Origin: Purshia tridentata
Lineage: Eukaryota; Streptophyta; Magnoliopsida; Rosales; Rosaceae
Assembly: GCA_003254885.1 (NCBI GenBank)
Contig: QANT01005476.1
Coordinates: forward strand, 1 to 64,000
Length of the DNA: 64,000 nucleotides
Direction of reading: 5' to 3'
The notes below the pieces were generated by a model. That model ran no database searches, was not told the origin of the DNA, and was given only the letters and a program-made list of their open reading frames with translations. Made by a program: the position numbers and the translations under genes. Positions 13,174 through 24,784 of the stretch are shown one piece after another. Every line of letters starts with the position of its first letter. Position 1 is the stretch's first letter.

Positions 13174-15136
13174 ATGGAGATGACAGCTGCCGTGAAATCA
13201 GAATTGAGCCCAGGAAAGCGTCCAATGTGCATGATACAAGCTGATGGTTTGGTTAAAAAGTCTGTCAAGAGACGGCGGAGAGATTCCTCCATTGCTGAAC
13301 AGCCACAGCAGCCGCCACAGGCTGATCATCAACCCACCACTACTACCACTACTGTCAAAAGAAGTTCCAGATTTCGTGGAGTCAGCAGGTCTGATTAAAT
13401 TTAGTGTTGACAACTTCTTTCTCTCTCTTTTTTGGGTTTGATTCTAATGTTGAAGCCTGATGCTAATTGCAATTAATTATGCAGGCATCGATGGACAGGA
13501 AGATATGAAGCTCATTTATGGGACAAAGGGTCTTGGAATCCAACTCAAAGGAAGAAGGGAAAGCAAGGTTGATAAACATATATCACTTGTTTCATCCATT
13601 CCTTGTGTTCATTTTTAACTTTTCTTGATCTGCATCATCACTTACATCTTCTTTGTTTGTTTTTGCCCTGCAATGGATTTGATTGCTTGGATGGAGCAGT
13701 TTATCTCGGTAAGTACTTACACGACTGATGAAAACCACTTACAATTGTTTATCTTGGGCCTCATTTCAGAGGGAAACTAATTATAACATTCTGAAAAATG
13801 CAACAGGAGCTTATGATGAAGAAGAATCTGCTGCAAGAGCTTATGATTTGGCAGCACTCAAGTATTGGGGAACATCAACTTTTACAAATTTCCCGGTATT
13901 ATTATCAAACATGATTTGGAATTAGTTCTGTGCTTTTTAGAGGTCAGATGAAACTGAATATGTTCTTAAACTCGTACAATTTTCCTTTTTTTTCTCTTCA
14001 GGTGTCTGATTATGAGAATGAAATTGAGATGATGAACACACTAACAAAAGAAGAATATTTAGCCTCTTTAAGAAGGTATATATTCCATCTCCTTATGAGC
14101 ACCCCTATTAAAAACTTTCTGTAAAAAGTTCAAATCAATGACCTTTTATTACGATTACAGAAGAAGCAGTGGCTTTTCAAGAGGTGTATCCAAGTACAGA
14201 GGAGTTGCAAGGTAATTAAGTCAAATATTTGACATTTATCTTCCAATTGTTGCTTATACATTAAACAATTAATTCATTCTAAAGTTGAACTAATTCTTGG
14301 AGGAACTGCAGGCATCATCACAATGGGAGGTGGGAAGCAAGGATAGGGAGAGTGTTTGGAAACAAGTACCTCTACCTTGGCACTTATGGTGAGTTTCAAG
14401 CTTTAAATATTAGTGTTTGCATATGGTGGTGTACTTTCATAGGCATAGTGAGACTCAATACAGCTTCTTTTGTTTCATCACAGGCACTCAGGAAGAGGCT
14501 GCTCATGCCTATGATATTGCAGCAATAGAATACAGAGGCATAAACGCAGTGACCAACTTTGAGTTGAGCACATACATCAGGTGGCTGAGACCAGGAGCCA
14601 ATTCTCTTTCTTCCCAAGAACCCAAATCAAACACAGAGTCTCACTCTAAGCCCCTGATGACAACATCCTCTAACAGCATTCGAAGCAAGGAAGGGAGACA
14701 GATGCCCATCTTCAATCCCAACATCTCTTTCACAGTAGAAGACATAGACACCTCTAGAAATAGAGATATTTTTCAAAGGCAGACACCCATCAGTCCCATT
14801 AGTCCTTGCACCAAGTCATCTACTTCCCCATCTGCACTTGGCCTCCTCCTTAAATCCTCAATGTTTAAAGACCTGGTGGAAAAGAATTTGAATGCTGATA
14901 ATGAAGAAAGTGAGAAGAATGACACTAAGAACCTTAATCCACAGACAAACAATGATACGCTTAAGAGGATTTTGTTGGATGGATTTCATAACATCCCTTT
15001 TTCGTGTGCTTCCAACACCGATGTGTTGCCTGCTTTAGAGTCACAGGAGGAGAGCATTCTACCACTATGCAATTCGAGGGGGCAAACCATTTGGGGTGGT
15101 GCCATAAACATGTTCTCTTCCAATGACTTTAATTAA
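13174..15136 (+). CDS. WRINKLED1-like double AP2-domain transcription factor
   Basis: Nuclear transcription factor with two AP2 DNA-binding domains, in the WRI1/WRI3/WRI4 branch that controls glycolysis, fatty-acid and wax-precursor genes. Exons: 13174-13388, 13485-13567, 13700-13708, 13807-13895, 14002-14075, 14161-14211, 14312-14388, 14484-15136; total 416 aa. After a basic patch (KKSVKRRRR) comes AP2-1 ([20 protein letters not shown]), then the linker [20 protein letters not shown], then AP2-2 ([20 protein letters not shown]). The 9-nt exon supplies the VYL tripeptide (KQVYLGAYDEEE) typical of WRI1-like genes. The C-terminal part ([20 protein letters not shown]) resembles WRI3/WRI4-type proteins more than WRI1 itself, so I give no symbol. 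ATG 13174 is the first in-frame ATG; the frame is open a little upstream. The gene sits between two copies of a pectate lyase. Confidence 0.88.
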
Positions 15137-16758
15137 TTAACTTTAGTTTGATTACTTGTAAACTCCAAGCGAGCTAGTTACTTTTGTTTTGCTTTTCTCT
15201 GACTATTAGAGGCAGTAGATGTAAATAAATCCCTGAATTTCCATATGGTGCACTTGAAAGGGAGTTAGTGGTCACTTTTATCTATGAGAAATGCAAGACC
15301 ACCCTGTGGTGTCAAGTAAATATGACTGTATCGAGAGTTTAGAAATAAATACACGTACGCTTCTTCTTTTTTAACTTTTTGCCCTTTTAAATTTTTAATC
15401 CCTTATATACATAGATGCCTATATTAATATCACCTATAGCTATTAGTACGTGCACCATTTAATAGTAATATTATCTATAAATAATAATGTATTTCCATAT
15501 ATGTAGCATACTGATTTTAATAAAAATCTAACTACATACCCTTTACATCTGCGTTAGAACTGGATCTCTGGTGAAACTAACAACTCCACTTATGCGGTGA
15601 TGTTTCTTGCCAAGCTAAAGATGTGTCCATCAGATTGGGTATCCTCAACCTCATACTCACTTTGTTGTTGCATATGGGCTGCCTCAAGACTAGTTCTTAA
15701 TTTTGATCTAGGGTTTGATTGATTTGGGGAATTTTTTTTTTAATTTTTGTCTGTATTTGGGGATTCTGTGTTGTTTGAGTTATTGTCTCTTTCTTTCATT
15801 TAATTGGTCCTTGTCGTTTTACTTTGTTGTAGTTCTTATCCTTTTTTCTGGTTTTACGTAAATAATTGTCATTTTTGTCCTGTATTTATTTCACATTACT
15901 CAATGTATAAATGAACCCCAGCTACAGTTTGATTATTTATATACCTCCGACTGTTATATTTCTCTTCCGGTCATATGGTGACATGATAGATCCTTATTTT
16001 ACAATTTTTCTTTTAACAAAAAAAAAAAATTATCCTTCTCCCCAGCCTCGGAGGAAGTATTTATTTTTGATGAAAAGTTTATTAGTTTTAAAGTTAAATT
16101 TTTATAGTTAAAATTGAATGTACATATCTATATTATTGTCTTCATGAAGTTACAAACAGAATTTTAAAAAGTAATAATAAAAAAATAAATTATTCAACTA
16201 TATATATTTAAGGCTTTTAGTGATTATTATAATTCTCATTATTGAGCATATATATGCAAATTGCAATCTCGATGCTTAATTTTCAAAATATTGTAACGTA
16301 AGATTTTACATTTTTTATGCGCTCTCAATGTACAAAGCATGATCCGTACATTTCTTGATTTTTAATATCCTAACTAATTAAAGATATAGGAATGGTTATT
16401 ATCCAAATTAGCAATAATTAACTGATACAAGAAAGAATATTTCAAGTGGCAACCCGGTTTTAACTGTCAACCGTACGTTGTACAGGTTCCCCAAAGGGTT
16501 CGCGCGCCATATCCATTTCTAGCTTCCCATCACATGCATGCATGCCTTAATTAAACGACCCCTAACTATATCTCTTATATATAAAAGAGAGTCCACGAGC
16601 AAATAAAAAAGATAACTCCGATCTTGTGGGTTCAATCTGTTTTGGCTTGGGTTGGTTGCCAAGGTCTAGTACTTGAAATCAACCTTGGCCTCGCCCCAGC
16701 TGCGCCTAGTTTGTTCATCGCAAGGGGGGCCAAAGGAGATAAAGAAATTAGAAGAACA
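15137..16758. other. Spacer, AP2 3' region and pectate lyase 2 promoter
   Basis: AT-rich with no recognisable gene. The right end, from about 16420, is homologous to the promoter of pectate lyase copy 1 (shared blocks GATACAAGAAAGAA, AACTGTCAACCGT and CCTTAATTAAAC). This places the left edge of the duplicated segment at least 340 bases upstream of the ATG. Confidence 0.6.
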
Positions 16759-18340
16759 ATGACGACACCATCATATTTCTTTCCCCTCTTCTTTTTCTTG
16801 TCTTTTGTTGTAATTGCCAAGGCCGAAGAGGGCCCTGCACTATTCGATGAATATTGGAAAGAACGAGCCAGTGAAGCTGAAAAACACGCCATGGAGACTT
16901 ATGAACCAAATCCTGAGAAAGTCACCCAGGAGTTCAATGCGCACGTTGAACACTAAGTCCCGCCATATTTGATATTTGATATGTTATGTTGTGATTATTA
17001 ATTTATAAAATAGATTGTTAATTGAATATATGTATACATATATGCATGCATGCAGGTTTGAAATAGGGAAAAATAGCACAAGGAGGAGCTTGACGGGTAA
17101 GAAGGGATATGGTGGTCCATGTGCATGGCGACCAACCCAATTGACGCGTGCTGGAGGTGTGACCCTAACTGGGCCAACGACCGCAAGAAGCTAGCCTCTT
17201 GCGTCCAAGGCTTTGGCCGAAAGACCACCGGCGGTAAGGATGGCCCATTTTACGTGGTGACTGACTCGTCGGACGACGACTTGCAGAACCCGAAACCCGG
17301 AACCCTCCGGCACGCGGTGATTCAGAAGGGACCTCTGTGGATCACCTTTGCACATATAATGGTGATTACGCTGCAGCAGGAGCTGATAATGACCAGTGAC
17401 AAAACAATTGATGCCAGAGGAGCCAATGTCATGATTGCTAAAGGTTCTGGCCTTACCCTCCAATTTTTCAAGAATGTCATCATCTCAAACCTTCATATCA
17501 AAGACATCGTCCCCAAATGCGGAGGGATAGTCCGAGACTCCGTGGACCATTTCGGTCTGAGGACCAGGAGTGATGGTGATGGCATCTCCATCTTTGGCTC
17601 CTCCAACATTTGGATTGACCACGTGTCCATGGCAAGGTGCACTGATGGCCTCATCGACGCCACTCAGGGTTCCACTGGCATCACCATCTCCAACAGCCAC
17701 TTCACTCACCACAACAAGGTACTTCACATATATGCAAATTAATCTTCTGTTATCATATGTGGAATTCAATTCTTAGTTACATATTATTATAAACGCAGGT
17801 GATGTTGCTCGGTGCAAGTAACAGCTACTCTCAAGACAAAATCATGCAAGTCACTTTGGCCTTCAACCACTGCGGACAGGGATTGGTGCAGAGGATGCCA
17901 AGGTGCAGATTCGGATTCTTCCACGTGGTCAACAATGACTACACTCACTGGCTCATGTATGCCATTGGTGGTAGCATGAACCCCACAATCATCAGCCAGG
18001 GTAACGGGTTCATTGCTTCTCCAAATGTATTCGCCAAAGAGGTAATTAATTAATTAGTACTAAATTATTTATAGTTTGCAATAGTTTTGGTTAATTAATT
18101 GTTGATTAATGGAATTAGGTGACGAAGAGGGAGTATACCGCAGAGTCGGAGTGGAAGAACTGGGAATGGACATCACAAGGAGATTTGATGATGAACGGAG
18201 CATTCTTCATTGAATCTGGGAAAGGAATGGGCCTAAAAGCCAACCAAACGGATATGATTCCATTCCAGCCCGGGACCAGGGTCACAGACCTCACCAAATT
18301 TTCCGGCTCGCTTGAATGTGTTTGTGGCAAACCCTGTTAG
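16759..18340 (+). pseudogene. Pectate lyase, LAT59/AT59 type, copy 2 (probably broken)
   Basis: Close paralogue of the gene at 9665. The equivalent exon segments are 16759-16952, 17056-17718, 17799-18041 and 18119-18340. Two independent lesions are visible. First, the exon 1 donor that reads GTAAGT in copy 1 reads CTAAGT here (16953-16958), and reading through ends the frame at TAA 16954-16956. Second, around 17117-17128 copy 2 has two extra bases, which shifts the frame just before the conserved [10 protein letters not shown] region. The nearby upstream cryptic GTs I tested join into a TGA at the start of exon 2. The rest is well conserved, including [17 protein letters not shown] and [17 protein letters not shown]. 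Translation from the internal ATG at 17119 would give a protein without a signal peptide. I infer a young pseudogene; a sequencing or assembly error at both sites cannot be excluded. Confidence 0.75.
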
Positions 18341-19544
18341 GCTGTTAGACTTTTTATTGTTTTTTTTGGTTGTGTGTGTGTCTAACATGTATCAAATATC
18401 CCACACACACTAAAAGAGTGAGGAAAAAAGAAACTGCTGAGAAACGTTGTTACACTTTTTTTTTTTCTTCTTTTCTTCTAGCTTTCGGTTTGCTTAGAGT
18501 CTTACAAATGTATAATGAAGCTTTTCACATTGCTCTGCCTTTTTCAATGTGAGTATGAGATCAGCAGAGTTGGGACGACACTATGATCGTCATTACTTTT
18601 TTATCGTTATATAACGATAAATAGAATCAAATATGGATTTTTTGTCAAATAAAATACAGATTATATGAAAAGAAATTGTTGGGTGCAACACAAACTAAGA
18701 GACTAAAAGCCCAGCAAAATAAAAATATAAAAAATAAAAGACTAACAGTAATTTCCTACTGATCACCAGAGCGTGGAATTTCCTGCTCACATAGAGCGGA
18801 GCAGACAATTCAATGATCAAAATCATCCATTTTTAAGTCCCTTTGTTGTCTTTCTAAAAAATCAGCTAAACAGTTATTATACAGTGGCAAAACAATTTCT
18901 GATTTAGATTATGTTTTGCATCTTTAAATGATGCCTTAAAAATTGGACAGTTAAGATTATTAAACGTCATTGCTGGGTAATTATGTTGCGGAAAATTCCC
19001 CACTCTTATGGTGAGCGGGTCAATAATTTCGTATATATATTTCTTAGAAATTGCCCTCGGCCAACAAAGAAAGGGTACACCTTATGTTTGCACACTAGTA
19101 TACTGTGTAGATACCTCCTATTTGAGTCCAATCATTCCAAAATTCACTACGGTTGGCCTATCGATGCTTCTCTTAATTATCATAAGAAAAAATTATAACT
19201 TAAATGAGATTTCAATGTTTCAAAAAAAAGAAAAGAAAGGCAAAACCCAAAAATTGATATCACAACCATTACTTTGAGTTTGGAGTTTGGCCCTTATAAG
19301 GGCATCTCACACATTTGTTACTAAGTTGCCGTATACTTTCATTAAGTTCAGTTCACAAAATACTGCTATAAGCTCCACACTAAAGAATGATCAGAAACTC
19401 CCAAAAAAAAAAAAACAGATGAGGGAATACATAATTGGAAAACTCAGTAGTTACTGAGATTTTGTACATCGAACCAAATTAAGCTGTCTATACCTAAATA
19501 AAATAACAACGTGGCTATGCAGCCACTTCTTTAGAATGTTGTAA
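18341..19544. other. Convergent spacer, pectate lyase 2 and DUF1664 gene 3' regions
   Basis: The 3' flanks of two convergent genes. Apart from poly-A/T tracts and short unconserved open frames I see no gene, RNA or mobile element. Confidence 0.5.
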
Positions 19545-22500
19545 TCAACACTTGGTTGAGACCGACCTGCCAAAGAAAAAAAAAACACCAGGGTAAGCAT
19601 AAAGGAAACGTATGTCATGTTATTTACAGGTTCCTTGACAGAAACATACAGAGACAGATAGAGTTCATGCATGGCAGTCCTAAAACTGAGGCCTAATATG
19701 TTATCAATCTACACTGTAAATATGAGGCCCCAGTTAATTAATCTAGCTAGCGCAAAGATATCCTGCAATTGAATTCATCAACCACAACAAAGCAATCCCG
19801 AAATTCCTATAACAATTAAGTTGTACACCTTTTCCCCTCAGCAACATTCTATTGTTTCAAACTAAATGTTAATTGGCAATCACCAGCTAGTCATTTCACA
19901 CTTTACAGTGACATAGTAGTTAAAACCACACATAAAGAGAACTAAATATAGCTCTCTGGCCCACAGATATGACAAACCAAAAAAGCAAAGAAAAAAAGAA
20001 ATTGTGACATAAATGTTGCTTGATGACCTCAAAAGAAGGCATCAGAATGATGCAAATCCTAGATAAAGAGTTTCTATTCAAACCTTAGCAGGTTGATCCT
20101 TGGAGGCTCTTCCAACCTGTTAATATCATCTTGCACGATACCATCAGTTGACTTATTCAAACTTCCTGACAAAGAGTCTGCAATTTCTTTGAGACCCTGC
20201 AAGCAAGTGGCATGAAGTACAATCAAATAGCAGATTTAATGATCTAAGTAACAAGATTCCTGTGGCTGACAAAATAGTGTTTGAGACCCCTAATAATAAA
20301 AACCACAAAATTACAAGACTTGATGTAAGCATGCAATGGAATTACAGCCTAAGAAAGAGATGCCATTCAATACAGACAAAGCCGAACATATAATTGAACT
20401 TAACATTTGTCAGGTCTGCCATTTCAGAAAATTATGAGATACTTCTCACTTAAAAAAGTTACAGATATGCAGTTGTGGTTGTCAATTAGCAGACTAAAAG
20501 ATTAACCAACAAGATCAGATGAGAATACAAGTCCCTGTCCTGTGTTCAGTACTTCAACTAAATAATGTAAGCAACTAGACAAAAGATTCTTAGAAACAAA
20601 CCATCGAAGTTCCTGAATATGGAAGTAAACGACTGCGTGGTTTCCCAGAAAGTTTAAGTTGCTTCTGCAAGCAGAAATAATATTTAGATCAGTGATCATC
20701 TAATTAATAATCTGTTACATAAGATGCCCTATTTTCCACTTTGAAACCAACCACAGAAAGTGAGTGGGTCACAATGAACTTTGACTACAATATGACCTTA
20801 TTACATGTAGCAGTGTAACTATGATAAAATCAACTTATTTTATCATTTTCAAAGTAAAAAGATATTATGAAAGTTTAAGTCAACAAAAAACAATAAATCA
20901 ATACAACATAAACAAACCTGCAGAGTTTCAGGCATTTCAACTTTTCTTCCATCAACAAAATTGCACAGATACAATACACCAAGATTTGCAAGATCCTGTC
21001 AGGAGACATTTACATTAGTACATCCTCAAGGAGACAAATAGGCAATAATCATACTAACCACAACTGCCTCTGCAAGTTGTCCAAATTAAGAAAAGATAAA
21101 TTTGACTTCAAGTTAGTAAATTTCAAACTTACAGAATGAAAAAAGACCATAGTGCATATGCATATAGAAGATTTAAGTCGAGCATGTCTCACTAATAAAT
21201 AATTCTATACTCTATTGAATTAGTTATGGCTTCACTATTAAATTTGAAATAAAAGTTGTTTTACCTGCTTTTCTTCAAGAGAACATATCTTCCAATCCTG
21301 AGAAAGAGAAAAAGAAACTGTATTACATAAAATTCAAAGAAAAATTTAAGAGAAATTTGTAAAGGAAAATGAGTACACAAGGAAAAAAAGAACTGAGAGC
21401 CCATGTAATACTGTATGAATGCTCTCTCTCCTTAGGCACACTCCCTCTCCAAAATATTTGTCTTCATAAAGATTAAATGCAGAGACAAGAAAAAAGTTGA
21501 CACAAAAGCAAACACCACAAACCAGAAATGAACACCATGTTGAAACAGAACTCACCAAACCGGAAACCATGCTCTGCAATTTACTCAAGTCAAAGTCAAT
21601 TTCAGAAAGAGAACTCTGAACCCCAGCAACCTGTTTCACAAGTTGTAACCAAATTAAGGGATGATGCTAAAAAAGAAAATACAATCTAATATGTATAATA
21701 ATCACAAAAGATTCATATGAGACTATTGAACACAACATATCCATATCCATGGTACACTGCCAGTACACACCATAAGACTCCGTTTACAAAAAATTGGAAT
21801 GAGGCTTGTAAAACATCAATTATGGATAGTGGATACTTAAAAACACACCAAAATAAAGCTTTGAAAAATTCGTTATATAATGAAATCCACTTTTATCACA
21901 TCATAACTTTTTGCTCAGCTTACCCACTGATTATGGAAATCTAATAGGAATCAGCCTCATCAAACTTGAAAAATGATAAGAATGTACTTAAAATATATAT
22001 TTCCAACTAAAAGCTCATATACGCAGAAAAGGACATACATCATCCTTAATTGACCTTGAGAGCTCATTTTGCTCCAGCATTTTATCATCCAAATTCTGGA
22101 TTCTCTGCGTCAGGTGCTTCTTTGTTTTCTGTACAACATAAGAATGTAAATCACAGTTGAATGGTTTATACAAATTCCTTAAATTATATTGATGAATGAA
22201 CATGATCTCATTAACAAAACTTGGCATAAAATAGGGTGTTTTGGGGGGAACAATCAGTGGAACAGAAACATACAGCAAGAGCATCTGACACATTCTCCAG
22301 ATGCTTTGTCAAATTAGAAACAGCACTAGCCATATTGCGCTTTGTCACATACATAAGATCTGAGAATGAAAGACCCTAACCATTTGTAAAGAGCACAATA
22401 TTAGTAGACTCAAACGACAAAAATAAATTGCATAAAGGAACAAAAAATCACAGAACCAAAAAAAGAAATAATATAAATATATCTATGTCATTTGAATACC

Positions 22501-23355
22501 TTCCACCACATGTAACCATAACCCAATCCCCCCACGGCAAAAGCCGGGATTATAAGTGACGTCCAGTTACCTAACAAAAAAAAAAACTAAGAACCAATGA
22601 GAAAATGTTTCTTTCGCATTATGACATACATAATCCAGACAGGACTAGTGGTTTTAGCAACTTAACCAGAAAGAAGAAGGCGTTACACATATAAGAGAAA
22701 AATGAGTTACCACCTTGGCCACCATTCCCATTCAGGACAGTTATCTGTGATCTTGAGGCAACTTTTTGTACCTCAGCTGCCAATCGGCGCACCTACAAGA
22801 TAGTCAAACAAGAAACTTCATATCCATCTAAATAAATTTGACAAAAGAAAATCCTCTGATACTAATTTATACCCCAAGTTTTGCAATACCTGCGCTGCGA
22901 TGTCGCCTTCTGACTGATCTCCGGATCCATTCACCAAAGTCTGCAAACAAAGCATAAATAAATTAGAACGGTCAGAAATATATATATATATATATATATA
23001 TTATCTGAGGTAGTCTAAGATTTTCCGGGAAACGATAAAACATCAATTTTCTCAGCAGCCAAACACGAGCTCGTAAGAATAAAACTAAAGAAACATAAAA
23101 AACAATGGTTGAAGGAACCACTAGATAAGCAGAGCAAAGTTGATTAAAATAGTACCTGAAGTTCAGCAAGCAAATCAGACAATTTACCGTTCTTAAGCAA
23201 GATGGTGCTGGTGTATCCTGTGCATACAGAATAATCGCTCAGATCGAATACACTGCTAAATATACAACGAAACTAATTCAGTGTGAAATCTCAACAGTAC
23301 CTGCTCCAGCTAAGATCAGAATCCTGGAAACTCCTATTCCGGTTTGCATGGCCAT
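19545..23355 (-). CDS. DUF1664 family protein
   Basis: Plant-specific protein of unknown biochemical role, related to Arabidopsis At2g02730 and At1g04960. Minus-strand exons, 5' to 3': 23355-23301, 23217-23156, 22940-22890, 22792-22711, 22570-22500, 22375-22274, 22128-22039, 21630-21556, 21297-21265, 20995-20918, 20664-20602, 20196-20084, 19566-19545; about 298 aa. The N-terminus has a hydrophobic stretch (VSRILILAGAGYTSTILL). A likely membrane segment (SLIIPAFAVGGLGYGYMWW) follows near residues 87-105. After it comes a long heptad-rich region (KTKKHLTQRIQNLDDKMLEQ, then VQSSLSEIDFDLSKLQSMV) that should form a coiled coil. The 3' exons encode a less conserved tail ending SVSTKC; the last exon is the least certain. 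The exon 4 donor could lie 3 bases earlier without changing frame. An (AT)n run near 22979-23001 is intronic. Confidence 0.82.
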
Positions 23356-24784
23356 GGCTCTGTTTGGTTGGATCAGAAACGCTAACGGGGGTAGGAGAGT
23401 GTGGATTTTGGGGGAGGAGCGACTGAGGCTTGGGGTACCGGAAATTTGGGTACAGACCTTTTTAGGTGAAGACTTTTTCTACGATGCTGCACTTTTTCAT
23501 CATACGACGGCGTATCGTTCATGAGACAACCGCCTTTGACTATAATTAACGACGTCGTTGCACGCAGGGACCCTCTGTTGGGGTAATGTCACGACCCTGG
23601 CCAAAGTCCAGTTTGGGATGAGGTTGGACCCGCTCGCATCAATCATCCAAGTATGTTAAAAATAAATACAAAAAATATTACATTACTTGCATTAAAAAAA
23701 AGACAAGCAGTGTTTGAGATTTTTTTTTCCGACTACAGACAAAGGGAAAGGGTTAATCCAAATCGGTTAATTAGTTTAACTCCAATTCACGTAATGTTAG
23801 AGATCTTAAATTTATTTATTAAATTTAGATCTCAAATGTATTAATGTGTTATTTATTTATATATGGTCCACTTCAATTATTTTTATTTTAAAATAAATAA
23901 AATAATAACAGGTATAATGACACACTATTTGAGAACCCTAACAATATCCTTTTTAGATATATATGATGTTTACTAAATAATTATTGAGCACTATTAAGAA
24001 TTCTAATATGTATTTTAATGATTTCTTATTGAACTAATTTTTAACAATGATTGTTTATGAATAAAAACTTAAAAAATTAATGATTAAAATTATTGAATAA
24101 CTATATAGAGTGAGTTTATTCGTTTAATTCTATAAATAAGTATAAATATAGAATTTCATACTTGGAAGAAACCTTGTGTATATATATATATTCCTTATTG
24201 ATTGACACGTGGTTATTATCATCTGATTGACATTGTTACATCTATATTATCTGATGCTTCATGGTTGAAAATTCCATCAGATTATTGGTCCAGTTTATAC
24301 TAAGTGCTCTTTCAATCTCAAGCAGCGGTTGCCCAAACCTACTTCTGGTTTCAACATGTTGTTCGACGGCAATAAGACAAAAATTATAAAGATTTTCAGT
24401 ATTATTTGTGGGGATTATCATCTCCCTTCAACATCAACTTGCTCCTGTTTTCGTGTTATTTCAGATTCAACAAAGGATAGTAATTTGACTGCAACTCAAC
24501 TTTAAAGTATTCCGAGGACTATGAGATGGCATATCTACCTTTAATTATATATTTTTTTTTCTTCCAATGGGACAAAAAATAATTACATATTTCATTGATA
24601 TTTTGTCAGTGGCTTCCTTCTAGATCGCAACTGGCTATCTTCAACCATAGGAGATGCCAGTTCAGACTTCAGACCCTTGGAACACAGCTATCTCATAAAC
24701 TTACAATTTTGTTGGAGCCGCATTGTTCCATAGTAATTTCAATTTATATTTTATTGGCTAGGCACAAGAATGTTCGCTGCTTTC
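23356..24784. other. DUF1664 promoter and spacer
   Basis: The first 250 bases upstream of the DUF1664 start are GC-richer and probably hold its promoter and leader. The rest is AT-rich, with no recognised gene. The right part is the 3' flank of the CCHC zinc-knuckle gene. Confidence 0.5.
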
